64,000 nt of DNA, from assembly GCF_017526105.1 (NCBI RefSeq), contig NZ_CP071839.1:6215001-6279000 (forward strand), read 5' to 3'. Origin of the DNA: Streptomyces cyanogenus (GTDB lineage: Bacteria; Actinomycetota; Actinomycetes; Streptomycetales; Streptomycetaceae). Below the pieces are notes generated by a model. The model ran no database searches. It had not been told where the DNA came from and was given only the letters and a program-made list of their open reading frames with translations. Shown one piece after another: positions 9,301 through 17,723 of this stretch. Each line of letters begins with the position of its first letter. Position 1 is the first letter of the stretch. The translations under genes and the position numbers were made by a program.

Positions 9301-9439
9301 GGGGGGCTTGTACGCGTTTCCCACGGCGCCGTCAAGCCACGAGATCCCGGAGCATGACCTTGCTGCCCGGTTCCGGCGTACTGGAAGCACGGCCTCACCG
9401 CGAGGCACCGACTTCCGTACCGGACCAGCAGGAGTTCTC

Positions 9440-10303
9440 ATGACCCACGCGACTCGCACGTACGACACAGCCCGTCCCAAGCGCCGGCTGGGCCTGGCGG
9501 CCGCGGCGGCCTCGGCCGCCTTCGTCACCGGGGGTGTCATCCTGCCGGCCGCCACGGCGACGGCGGCGCCGATGCCGCAGGCTCCGGCGGCGGGCACGGC
9601 TGCGCAGCATCCCGGCAAGCACGTCAAGCTCTACTGCTGGGAGAAGCACAAGTCGTCCCACTGGAAGAAGCACAAGAAGTTCTACTGCTGGGTGGAGAAG
9701 CGGAAGTACTACTGGGACGACGACCACGAGTGCTTCTACATCGTGATCAAGCAGTACCGGTACTACTTCTGGGACTCGCACCGCGACTTCCACTACTTCT
9801 GGCACCACGAGCACAAGGACCGCTGGAAGGACCGGGACCACGACGACACGGACCACTGGAAGCAGACACCGGACAAGCCGGACCCGGGCAAGCCCGATCA
9901 GAACCAGCCGGATCCCGACAAGCCCGATCCGAACAAGCCCGACCCCGGCACGAAGGACCAGGATCCGCAGACTCAAGAGGACCAGCAGACTCAGGAGGAC
10001 CAGCAGACTCAAGAGGACCAGCAGAAGACTCAGCAGGACCAGCAGGACCAGAAGACTCAGAAGGACCAGCAGCAGGATCCGGCGACCCAGGACGGCCAGC
10101 AGGACCAGGATCAGCAGCCCCAGGATGACCAGCAGGCCCCTGGCCAGCAGGACCAGCAGGACCAGCAGGACCAGCAGCAGGATCAGGGGACCCAGGACGA
10201 CCAGCAGGCCCAGGACGACCAGGCTCCGGCTCCCCAGGACCAGCAGGTGCAGGATCCCGCCGCTGACGTCACCCCGACCGACACCGACCCGGCCGCCGGC
10301 TGA
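9440..10303 (+). CDS. Secreted low-complexity protein with aromatic/His/Lys domain and Gln-Asp repeats
   Basis: A 287-residue protein not recognised as any family. ATG 9440 follows AGGAG; the frame is open further upstream but without coding character. Residues 1-43 are a signal peptide (RPKRRLGLA, then a hydrophobic Ala-rich stretch, cleavage near TATAAP). Residues ~58-142 are extremely rich in Lys, His, Trp, Tyr and Phe, with YCWEKHK and YCWVEKRK repeats and three cysteines. Residues ~143-172 are KPDP repeats. Residues ~173-265 are almost only Gln, Asp, Thr and Glu (TQEDQQ and DQQDQ repeats). It is bounded by the polyamine operon and a strong hairpin. It could be a surface, adhesive or metal-binding protein; that is speculation. 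Confidence 0.75.
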   Translation: MTHATRTYDTARPKRRLGLAAAAASAAFVTGGVILPAATATAAPMPQAPAAGTAAQHPGKHVKLYCWEKHKSSHWKKHKKFYCWVEKRKYYWDDDHECFYIVIKQYRYYFWDSHRDFHYFWHHEHKDRWKDRDHDDTDHWKQTPDKPDPGKPDQNQPDPDKPDPNKPDPGTKDQDPQTQEDQQTQEDQQTQEDQQKTQQDQQDQKTQKDQQQDPATQDGQQDQDQQPQDDQQAPGQQDQQDQQDQQQDQGTQDDQQAQDDQAPAPQDQQVQDPAADVTPTDTDPAAG

Positions 10304-10376
10304 CGCTCCGGACGGCGGTGGGTGCGCGGCAGGTCACCCGAACGGGCGCCCGGAACCCGCGTAATGCCGGCCGCAG

Positions 10377-10425
10377 GCCTCCCTCTCCCTCGTGACGCAC
10401 CCGCGTCCACGAGCGAGAGGGAGGC
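10377..10425 (+). promoter_or_regulatory. Long hairpin containing the ribosome-binding site of the gene at 10432
   Basis: Arms 10377-10394 and 10408-10425 pair over 18 bp with one mismatch. The loop can pair further (ACGC with GCGT). The 3' arm contains GGGAGG (10419-10424), the only Shine-Dalgarno-like sequence for ATG 10432. The structure could terminate the upstream gene, hide the ribosome site of the downstream one, or both. Confidence 0.6.
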
Positions 10426-10431
10426 TTCTTC

Positions 10432-10890
10432 ATGACTGGGGCGAAGACGGCGGTCGAATGGCTGGCATCCGTCGCACCGGACCCCGAGGCCTGCCGCTGG
10501 GAGTGGGAGCGCAACCCCCTCGGGGTCGCCCTGCTGCCCGCCGGCAAGGCGTGGGACGTCCTGATCCTGCCGGGTGACCTCGGCTACCCGACCCTGGACG
10601 TACTCACCCGCGTCCTCGGCCGGCCCGGCCCGGTGCTCGCCGACTTCGGCGACAACCGGGTCGGGTTCTTCGTACCCCCGGGCACCGCGGCCCGCTGGCT
10701 CGGCACCGGCATCCGCACCGCCGGGGCCGGCACCTGGATCGTCGTACCGCATCCCGGCCGGGCGGCCCGCGGTGTGCGCTGGCTCGTGCCGCCGGACGGC
10801 TCGGGCACGCTGACCGACCCGGCGCTGCTGGAACTGGCGATGCACGAGGCGGCCGCGGGGCCGGCGAGGCGGAGGTTCCGGGACGGGTAG
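10432..10890 (+). CDS. Conserved hypothetical protein (possible relative of bifunctional primase/polymerase N-domain proteins)
   Basis: A 152-residue soluble protein. It reads as one compact alpha/beta domain: ECRWEW-like start, WDVLILPGDLGYPTLDVLTRVLGRPGPVLADFGDNRVGFFVPPG, then WIVVPHPGR and RWLVPPDGSGTLTDPALLELAMHEA. From memory, short Streptomyces proteins with this VPPDGSGTLTDP ending are often labelled as carrying a DNA primase/polymerase N-terminal domain, but I see no metal-binding catalytic acids to confirm it. No signal peptide or membrane helix. Its ribosome site lies inside the hairpin at 10377-10425. The downstream chitinase has its own promoter, so it is probably monocistronic. 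Confidence 0.75.
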   Translation: MTGAKTAVEWLASVAPDPEACRWEWERNPLGVALLPAGKAWDVLILPGDLGYPTLDVLTRVLGRPGPVLADFGDNRVGFFVPPGTAARWLGTGIRTAGAGTWIVVPHPGRAARGVRWLVPPDGSGTLTDPALLELAMHEAAAGPARRRFRDG

Positions 10891-10902
10891 CGCCCGGACG
10901 TC

Positions 10903-10931
10903 TTGACAAGAGGATTGGTCTGGACCAAGTT
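10903..10931 (+). promoter_or_regulatory. Chitinase promoter with DasR-type (dre) operator
   Basis: TTGACA at 10903-10908 and CAAGTT at 10926-10931 are spaced 17 bp. The palindrome TTGGTC-TG-GACCAA (10915-10928) lies within the spacer and overlaps the -10. It closely resembles the dre consensus of the GntR regulator DasR (ACTGGTCTAGACCACT), which controls chitin and N-acetylglucosamine genes in Streptomyces. Binding here would block RNA polymerase directly. Sequence match is seen; regulation is inferred. Confidence 0.8.
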
Positions 10932-10975
10932 GTGTGCGCTCCGCCCCGCCAACTCCCCAGATCCCGGAGGCCCTT

Positions 10976-12784
10976 GTGGACCGCGCCCGACGTCCCAGAT
11001 CCGTCCTCGCCGCGCTCACGGCCGCGCTGCTCGCCGTGCCCGGTGTCACCGCGCTCTCGTCGGCCGCCCGTGCGGCCGACGCGGACGTCGCGGTCAACGG
11101 CGGCTTCGAGTCCGGCCTGACCGGCTGGACCTGCACGGCCGGTACGACGGTCGACTCACCGGTGCACAGCGGACGTTCCGCGCTGCAGGCCACCCCGGCG
11201 GGCAGTGACAACGCCCAGTGCTCCCAGACGGTGACCGTCCAGCCCGACGCGCAGTACACCCTGGCCGGTTACGTCCGCGGCTCCTACGTCTACCTCGGCG
11301 CGAACGGCACCGGCACCACCGACGTCTCCGCCTGGACCCAGTCCGCCCCCGACTGGCAGAGACTGAGCACCACCTTCCGCACCGGAGCCTCCACCACCAA
11401 GGTCACCATCTACACCCACGGCTGGTACGGCACCGGCGCCTACCAGGCCGACGACATCACCCTGGTCGGCCCCGGCGGCAGCGGCACCGGACAGCCGCCC
11501 GCCGCCCCGACCGGCCTGAAGACCACCTCCGTGACCTCGTCCTCCGTCGGCCTGTCCTGGTCGGCGGTGACCGGTGCGACGAGCTACGCGGTCTACCGCG
11601 ACGGGGCCCGGGTCCAGACGGTGACCGGCACGCAGGCGACCGTGTCCGGTCTCGCGGCCTCGACGGCGTACGGCTTCCAGGTGGCCGCGGTCAACGCCGC
11701 CGGCGAGTCCGCGAAGTCCGCGGTCGTCACGGCCACGACCGGCGCGGGCACCGGCGGCGGCCCGTCGGACCTGCCCGCCCACGCCCTCGTCGGCTACCTC
11801 CACGCGAGCTTCGCCAACGGCGCCGGCTACACGCGCCTCGCCGACGTACCCGACAGCTGGGACGTCATCGACCTGGCCTTCGGCGAGCCCACCTCGGTCA
11901 CCTCCGGGGACATCCGCTTCAACCGCTGCCCGGTCACCGAGTGCCCGGCCGTGGAGAGCGACGCCGAGTTCAAGGCGGCCGTCAAGGCCAAGCAGGCGGC
12001 GGGCAAGAAGGTGCTGATCTCGATCGGCGGCCAGAACGGCCAGGTCCGGCTGACCACCACCGCGGCCCGCGACACCTTCGTCTCCTCGGTGTCGAAGATC
12101 ATCGACAGCTACGGCCTCGACGGCCTGGACATCGACTTCGAGGGCCACTCGCTCTCGCTCGACACGAACGACACGGACTTCAGGAACCCCACCACGCCCG
12201 TGATCGTGAACCTCATCTCGGCCCTGAAGACCCTCAAGGCCAAGTACGGCTCGAAGTTCGTGCTGAGCATGGCCCCGGAGACCTTCTTCGTGCAGAACGG
12301 CTACCAGTACTACGGCACCGGCAAGTGGGGCGGGCAGGACCCGCGCTGCGGCGCGTACCTCCCGGTGATCCACGCCCTGCGCGACGACCTGACCCTGCTG
12401 CACGTCCAGGACTACAACTCGGGACCGATCATGGGCCTGGACAACCAGTACCACTCCATGGGCGGCGCCGACTTCCACATCGCAATGACCGACATGCTGC
12501 TCACCGGCTTCCCGGTCGCCGGCGACCCGGGCAACGTCTTCCCGCCGCTGCGCCCCGACCAGGTCGCGATCGGCATGCCGGCCTCGACGAACGCGGGCAA
12601 CGGCTACGTCTCCCCGTCCGAGGTCACCAGGACCCTGGACTGCCTGACGAAGAAGACGAACTGCGGCTCGTACGCCACCCACGGGACCTGGTCCGCGCTG
12701 CGGGGTCTGATGACGTGGTCGGTGAACTGGGACCGCTACGCGAACTGGGAGTTCCAGAAGACCTTCGACGGCTACTTCGGCTGA
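10976..12784 (+). CDS. Secreted GH18 chitinase with carbohydrate-binding and FnIII domains
   Basis: A 602-residue exoenzyme. GTG 10976 is preceded by GGAGG with a 5-base spacer and gives a signal peptide of about 34 residues (RARRPRS, hydrophobic core, AARAAD). Domains in order are a CBM4/9-like jelly-roll carbohydrate-binding module (~35-165, NGGFESGLTGW), a short Gly/Pro linker, a fibronectin type III domain (~175-255) and a GH18 barrel (~265-602). The catalytic motif DGLDIDFE (general-acid Glu) is intact, as are the KVLISIGG strand and the SMAPETFF and VQDYNS substrate segments. It hydrolyses chitin outside the cell. A dre operator overlaps its promoter. Its 3' end overlaps the antisense PAP2 frame. 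Confidence 0.93.
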   Translation: MDRARRPRSVLAALTAALLAVPGVTALSSAARAADADVAVNGGFESGLTGWTCTAGTTVDSPVHSGRSALQATPAGSDNAQCSQTVTVQPDAQYTLAGYVRGSYVYLGANGTGTTDVSAWTQSAPDWQRLSTTFRTGASTTKVTIYTHGWYGTGAYQADDITLVGPGGSGTGQPPAAPTGLKTTSVTSSSVGLSWSAVTGATSYAVYRDGARVQTVTGTQATVSGLAASTAYGFQVAAVNAAGESAKSAVVTATTGAGTGGGPSDLPAHALVGYLHASFANGAGYTRLADVPDSWDVIDLAFGEPTSVTSGDIRFNRCPVTECPAVESDAEFKAAVKAKQAAGKKVLISIGGQNGQVRLTTTAARDTFVSSVSKIIDSYGLDGLDIDFEGHSLSLDTNDTDFRNPTTPVIVNLISALKTLKAKYGSKFVLSMAPETFFVQNGYQYYGTGKWGGQDPRCGAYLPVIHALRDDLTLLHVQDYNSGPIMGLDNQYHSMGGADFHIAMTDMLLTGFPVAGDPGNVFPPLRPDQVAIGMPASTNAGNGYVSPSEVTRTLDCLTKKTNCGSYATHGTWSALRGLMTWSVNWDRYANWEFQKTFDGYFG

Positions 12785-13376
12785 CGCCCGGCACCCGGGA
12801 CAGGGCGGTCAGCAGCACGGTGCACAGGCACCAGCTGGCCACCACGTCCAGCGGCCAGTGGTAGCCGTGCCGGACCAGTCCGTACGACACCCCGAGCACC
12901 AGCACCGCACAGCCGGCCACCAGCGAGCGGCGGGCCGCGGGGGAGCGGAGCCAGGGGAGCAGGAGCAGGGTCGCCGAGCCGTAGGCGACCGCCGCCGTGG
13001 CCGTGTGACCGGACGGGAAATAGCCGACGGCCGGGGGCACCACCGGGGTGCCCGGCCGGGCGGTCCAGTCCTTCAGCGGCACGACGACCGCCGGGACCAG
13101 GGCCATCGGCACGGCCGCGGCGAGCGGCGGCAGCCACCACCGCCCGGCCCCGGCGGCCCTGCCCCGCCAGGCCGCGTACCCGAGGGCCACGGCGAGCACG
13201 GGGAGGGCGACCCGGACGTCACCGAGGTCGGAGAGGAGCTGGGAGAACCGGTCCGGATGGACGAGGGCCCGGCTGGCGTCCGCGTCCAGCCGGAGCAGCG
13301 GCCCGTCGGCGACGACCTGCCAGGTGAGGAGCGCGACCAGGACGGCCGGGAGGACGAGGAGAAGGGCGACTGTCAC
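12624..13376 (-). CDS. PAP2-family membrane phosphatase
   Basis: An up to 250-residue membrane protein. Several hydrophobic helices surround the phosphatase motifs KDWTARPG, YFPSGHTAT and a third motif, YGLVRHGYHWPLD, that is slightly off the usual R-x5-H-x3-D spacing. The family dephosphorylates lipid phosphates such as undecaprenyl or phosphatidyl pyrophosphates. GTG 13376 is used; no strong ribosome site is visible. The frame has no stop before 12624, so the last ~54 residues are read antisense to the chitinase gene and look like Ser/Arg-rich shadow sequence. The functional protein probably ends near residue 197. Confidence 0.7.
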   Translation of the reverse strand: MTVALLLVLPAVLVALLTWQVVADGPLLRLDADASRALVHPDRFSQLLSDLGDVRVALPVLAVALGYAAWRGRAAGAGRWWLPPLAAAVPMALVPAVVVPLKDWTARPGTPVVPPAVGYFPSGHTATAAVAYGSATLLLLPWLRSPAARRSLVAGCAVLVLGVSYGLVRHGYHWPLDVVASWCLCTVLLTALSRVPGVSRSSRRRSSGTPSSRSGPSSPTTSSDPAARTRSRGWRTSRSSSSSSGSPGSW

Positions 13377-13849
13377 AGTGCACAGCTTGGCAGCCGTGCG
13401 CCCGCGACCCGGCGCCGCGCGCGGCGCAGATCATCGGCCGGCACCGGAGGCCGGTCGAGTGCGGGGACCGGGGTCCACTGACGCGGGGCCCGGAGAGGGG
13501 GGAAGGAGGTCGGCCGCCCCGGAACAGGGGGGGTGGTTCCGAGGCGGCCGTCCGGATCGGAACGTCGCGCGCCCCGGGGGGTTTGGGGCGGCGACCGTCC
13601 GATCGGTGAGGAGATCCCGGAGCCGTAAGGCACCGGTTGTGTGCGCGAGGGCACGACCAGGTCGAAGCTGGGGAGGCCTCGGCCCGGCGTCCGTTCACAG
13701 TCCCCTGTGAGCGGGTGTATCTCTCATCTGGAGAGAACCTACGGCAGGCCGGGGCGCTTGGGCAGACGGAATCGGCTCCCGTCATCCACCCCGCACACGT
13801 TCTTCACACGGCCTGCCGCAGGCGCCCTTCAGAGGTGCGGACCCGCTGC
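13377..13849. other. Non-coding 473-bp gap with hairpins
   Basis: No convincing gene. It contains a GC palindrome near 13410-13426 and a 15-bp hairpin with one mismatch (13511-13525 with 13536-13550). A 9-bp inverted repeat pairs CGGCAGGCC at 13742-13750 with GGCCTGCCG at 13811-13819, close to the gabT stop. The 13511 hairpin could end a transcript or belong to a small RNA. Confidence 0.5.
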
Positions 13850-15184
13850 TCAGATGCGCGCGAAGGCCTGCTCGATGATGTCCAGACCCTCGTTGAGGAG
13901 GTCCTCGCCGATGACCAGCGGGGGCAGGAAGCGGAGCACGTTGCCGTAGGTGCCGCAGGTGAGGACCAGCAGGCCCTCGGCGTGGCAGGCCTTGGCGAGC
14001 GCGGCGGTGGCCTCGGGGTTCGGCTCCTTGGTGGCGCGGTCCTTGACCAGCTCGACCGCGATCATGGCACCGCGCCCGCGCACGTCACCGATGATGTCGA
14101 ACTTCTCGGCCATGGCGGTGAGGCGACCCTTCATGACCTCCTCGATGCGCTTGGCCTTGCCGTTGAGGTCCAGCTCCTTCATCGTCTCGATGGCACCGAG
14201 AGCACCGGCACAGGCGACGGGGTTGCCGCCGTACGTACCACCGAGGCCGCCGGCGTGCGCGGCGTCCATGATCTCCGCGCGCCCGGTGACGGCGGCGAGC
14301 GGCAGACCGCCGGCGATGCCCTTGGCGGTCGTGATCAGGTCCGGGACGATGCCCTCGTCCTCACAGGCGAACCACTGCCCGGTCCGGCAGAAACCGCTCT
14401 GGATCTCGTCCGCGACGAAGACGATGCCGTTGTCGGCGGCGAACTGGCGGATGGCCGGCAGGAAGCCCTTCGCGGGCTCGATGAAGCCGCCCTCACCCAG
14501 CACCGGCTCGATGATGATCGCGGCGACGTTGTCCGGGCCGACCTGCTTGGTGATCTGGTCGATGGCCTGCTTGGCGGCCTCGGGGCCGGCGTTCTCCGGG
14601 CCGGTGGGCCAGCGGTACGCGTAGGCGACGGGGACGCGGTAGACCTCGGGCGCGAAGGGTCCGAAGCCGTGCTTGTACGGCATGTTCTTCGCCGTCAGCG
14701 CCATGGTGAGGTTGGTCCGGCCGTGGTAGCCGTGGTCGAACACGACCACGGCCTGCCGCTTGGTGTACGCACGCGCGATCTTGACGGCGTTCTCGACGGC
14801 CTCGGCGCCGGAGTTGAACAGCGCGGACTTCTTGGCGTGGTCACCCGGGGTCAGCTCGGCCAGCGCCTCCGCGACCTCCACGTAGCCCTCGTACGGGGTG
14901 ACCATGAAACAGGTGTGGGTGAAGTCGGCGAGCTGGGCGGAGGCCCGGCGTACGACGGCCTCGGCGGAGGCGCCCACGGAGGTCACGGCGATACCGGACC
15001 CGAAGTCGATGAGCCGGTTGCCGTCGACGTCCTCGATGATCCCGCCACCGGCGCGCGTGGTGAAGACCGGCAGCACGGAGCCCACGCCCTGTGCGACCGC
15101 GGCGGTACGGCGGGCCTGCAGCTCCTGCGACTTCGGGCCGGGGATGGCGGTGACGACGCGGCGCTCCTGCGGAAGTGCGGTCAT
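13850..15184 (-). CDS. gabT: 4-aminobutyrate aminotransferase
   Basis: A 444-residue class III PLP aminotransferase. ATG 15184 is chosen because AGGGAG lies about 5 bases upstream; the frame is open further back but non-coding. Visible features are NSGAEAVENAVK (cofactor phosphate binding), YHGRTNLTMALT, IIEPVLGEGGF, FVADEIQSGFCRTG (cofactor-ring Asp) and TTAKGIAGGLPLAAV with the PLP lysine. It transfers the amino group of GABA to 2-oxoglutarate, giving succinate semialdehyde and glutamate. It runs divergently from the ATPase and PucR genes and links the polyamine operon at 2109 with the dehydrogenase at 19447. Confidence 0.92.
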   Translation of the reverse strand: MTALPQERRVVTAIPGPKSQELQARRTAAVAQGVGSVLPVFTTRAGGGIIEDVDGNRLIDFGSGIAVTSVGASAEAVVRRASAQLADFTHTCFMVTPYEGYVEVAEALAELTPGDHAKKSALFNSGAEAVENAVKIARAYTKRQAVVVFDHGYHGRTNLTMALTAKNMPYKHGFGPFAPEVYRVPVAYAYRWPTGPENAGPEAAKQAIDQITKQVGPDNVAAIIIEPVLGEGGFIEPAKGFLPAIRQFAADNGIVFVADEIQSGFCRTGQWFACEDEGIVPDLITTAKGIAGGLPLAAVTGRAEIMDAAHAGGLGGTYGGNPVACAGALGAIETMKELDLNGKAKRIEEVMKGRLTAMAEKFDIIGDVRGRGAMIAVELVKDRATKEPNPEATAALAKACHAEGLLVLTCGTYGNVLRFLPPLVIGEDLLNEGLDIIEQAFARI

Positions 15185-15389
15185 GGGGGCTCCCTGATGA
15201 TCTTGCGTACCGGGCGGTCCCGGGCGGTTCCGGGCGGTGCGTTTTCGGACGCATACCTTCTTTTCTCGCAGGCTAAGACCGGTTCCTGGGGGTGGGCATG
15301 CTCCATGTGGGCGTTGTCGGCGGCTCCCGTTGTCCGCCGTGGACATAGCCCACCCGGGCGGGCCCGGCCCCCTGCGGCCACGTAAGCGG

Positions 15390-15417
15390 TGAACTCCCCT
15401 TGCCGGGGCGTTAGATT
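15390..15417 (+). promoter_or_regulatory. Candidate promoter of the TraG-like ATPase gene
   Basis: TGAACT (15390-15395), 16 bp, TAGATT (15412-15417). Transcription would start near 15424-15427, exactly where an in-frame ATG (15427) lies. The transcript could therefore be leaderless, or translation could begin at ATG 15475. Confidence 0.45.
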
Positions 15418-15474
15418 GGCTCGCTGATGACGGACGGAACGGCGGACGGACGCGCTGGTCAGGGGGCAAGGTCG

Positions 15475-17616
15475 ATGGACAGCGACAGCACGCGAATCCC
15501 ACGCGGCACGCACACGAACCCTGTACCACGGCCGACGACACCGGCGGAGGGGGTGCCGCCCATGCCGCAGGGTGTGCCGCCGGCGCCCTCAGTGCCGCCC
15601 GGCGCGCCGCCGAAACCGGACGGCTCCCCCTTCCTCACCTGGCTGCGGACCCCCCGTCCGCAAGCCGCCCCGGGTGTGTGGCGCTTCGGGCACCGCCCCC
15701 GCCCCGAACAGGAGCCCGAGCAGATCCCGGCCCGGCAGCTGATCAGCGGCGCGCTGATCGCCTTCCTCGTGGGCTGGCTGGTGTGGTCCCTGCTGTGGAA
15801 CGGCTACCTCGGTGCCTGGTGGGTGCTGCCCCTGGAGCTGTTCACCCCCGACTCCTGGCGCCAGGGCAACGATCGCGTCGGCAACGCGATCCTCTGGTAC
15901 TCGTACTACACCGTCATCGCCCTCGCCATCCTGCTGGTCGTCGGCCGCCTCGGCCGCTGGGGCGAGGTCTGGCGCCGCTACGGGCCGAGGGCCTGGCGCC
16001 CCGCCACGCCCGCGGCAGCGCCCCCGCCCGCCCCCGACCAGGACCCCGCCGAATGGCCCCAGCTGCGGCAGGCCGGGGCGTATGAGGCGGCCGAGCGGCT
16101 GGCTGCCGAGGCGAGGGCCGGGCTGATGCGGGATGTGGATCACGCGCGGATCAGCCGGGCCTGGCAGAGCGTCCGGTCCGGCCGGCACACCCTCGCCGGC
16201 TTCACCGGAGCCGTACTCCAGGACGGCGCCGCCGCCTGCCCGCACCCCTCCGGCGACCGCGACCTGCCCGCCCGGCACGCCCGGCACGACCTGCTCACCG
16301 GCCAGGTCCGGCTGGGCACCACCGCCGACGACCCCCGCAACCCCTACCACTACCGCGGCGCAGGCCTGGCCCTCGGCCCCGACCTGCTCGGCACCTCCCT
16401 GCTCGCCGTCGGCCCGGCCGGTTCCGGGAAGACCGGCGCCGTGGTCCGGCCGCTCGCGGAGTCCCTGTGCCTGCACGCCCTGGCCGGGCGCGCGTCGGTC
16501 GTGGTGGTCGGCGCGGCGGGCGCCGGCCTCGGCCCGGCGGAGGCCTACGACGTCGTCGTCCGAGTCGGCCACCCGGATTCCGTCTACGACCTCGACCTCT
16601 ACGGCGGCACCACCGACCCCGACGAGGCCGCCGCCATACTCGCCGAGGCCCTCGTCGGCGACCTCGCCGACCCGCACCCGGGCAGCGACAGCCGCCGCTC
16701 CACCACCGTCCTCGCCCAGCTGCTCGGCCCCTTCCGCGCCGTCCACGACCGCTTCCCCTCCGTGCCGGAGCTGCGGCAGCTGCTCGACGGCGCCCCCGGC
16801 CCGCTGGCCGCGCTGCGCAAGGGCCTGACCGACACCGGGCACGCCTCGCTGCTCAGGGAACTCGACGCCCGGGAGCGGCAGATGGCCCACCCGGGCGACG
16901 TCGGCACGGTCCTCGCCGACCGGATCGCCCTGCTCGACCGGCCCGCCTTCGCCGCCTTCTTCGACACCTCCGGGCAGAGCCGGCCGTTCTCGCTGCGAGC
17001 CCTCGACCACCCGGTACGGGTCCGCATCGACCTGCCCCAGCGCGGTCACGCAGATGCCTCCCGGATTCTGGCCCGGCTGGTGCTCGCCCAGTTCACGGCA
17101 TCCGTGACGGTACGGGAGGACCGGTCGCTCTTCGCCTGCCTGCTGCTCGACGACGCCACCGGGGTCGTCACGCCGGAGGCCGTGCGCGGCATCCAGCGGC
17201 TGCGCAGCGCCAACGCCGGCACGGTGCTCACGCTGCGCACCCTGGACGACGTGCCCCGGCCGCTGCGCGGCCCGCTGCTCGGTGCCACCGGCTGCCGGAT
17301 GGCGCTGTCCGGGCTCACCCCCTGGGACGGGCAGGACTTCGCCGAGGTGTGGGGCAAGGAGTGGACCGAGACCCGGGACGTCACCGACCGGCAGATCATC
17401 GCCGAGACCCCGGCCGGCAAGGCCGTGCACATGCTGCGCCGGGTCATCACCGGACAGGCGCCCACCGCGCGCGCCGTCACCGTCCGCCAGGTCGAGCGGG
17501 AGCGCTGGTCGGCTTCCGAGTTGGCTCATGGGGTGCCGCCGGGGCATGCCGTGTTGTCGTTGACCACCGTGCGGGGGGAGCACGCGCCGCCGTTGCTGGT
17601 GGACCTGCGGGGGTGA
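15475..17616 (+). CDS. Membrane-anchored TraG/VirD4-like P-loop ATPase
   Basis: A 713-residue protein from ATG 15475, which has GGGGG 8 bases upstream; a leaderless start at 15427 would add 16 residues. A Pro-rich N-terminus (to ~50) precedes two membrane helices near 88-112 and 138-160. The ATPase domain follows, with Walker A GPAGSGKT near 313-320, and a Walker B-like strand SLFACLLLDDATG near 550. This helix pair plus a C-terminal RecA-like domain matches coupling-protein ATPases of the VirD4/TraG/FtsK group. No relaxase or other transfer gene is nearby, so a conjugation role is not supported. The neighbours are GABA genes, and a Streptomyces-specific cell-envelope ATPase role is possible. 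Confidence 0.7.
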   Translation: MDSDSTRIPRGTHTNPVPRPTTPAEGVPPMPQGVPPAPSVPPGAPPKPDGSPFLTWLRTPRPQAAPGVWRFGHRPRPEQEPEQIPARQLISGALIAFLVGWLVWSLLWNGYLGAWWVLPLELFTPDSWRQGNDRVGNAILWYSYYTVIALAILLVVGRLGRWGEVWRRYGPRAWRPATPAAAPPPAPDQDPAEWPQLRQAGAYEAAERLAAEARAGLMRDVDHARISRAWQSVRSGRHTLAGFTGAVLQDGAAACPHPSGDRDLPARHARHDLLTGQVRLGTTADDPRNPYHYRGAGLALGPDLLGTSLLAVGPAGSGKTGAVVRPLAESLCLHALAGRASVVVVGAAGAGLGPAEAYDVVVRVGHPDSVYDLDLYGGTTDPDEAAAILAEALVGDLADPHPGSDSRRSTTVLAQLLGPFRAVHDRFPSVPELRQLLDGAPGPLAALRKGLTDTGHASLLRELDARERQMAHPGDVGTVLADRIALLDRPAFAAFFDTSGQSRPFSLRALDHPVRVRIDLPQRGHADASRILARLVLAQFTASVTVREDRSLFACLLLDDATGVVTPEAVRGIQRLRSANAGTVLTLRTLDDVPRPLRGPLLGATGCRMALSGLTPWDGQDFAEVWGKEWTETRDVTDRQIIAETPAGKAVHMLRRVITGQAPTARAVTVRQVERERWSASELAHGVPPGHAVLSLTTVRGEHAPPLLVDLRG

Positions 17617-17723
17617 GGAGCCAGCGCGGGGTCGTACGGTGAGGCAGAATCGGGCTAGGCCGTTCATACACGGCGGCCAATTGATCACCGGGATCGACGG
17701 ATCTCCCTCACCGTGAAGGCCCC

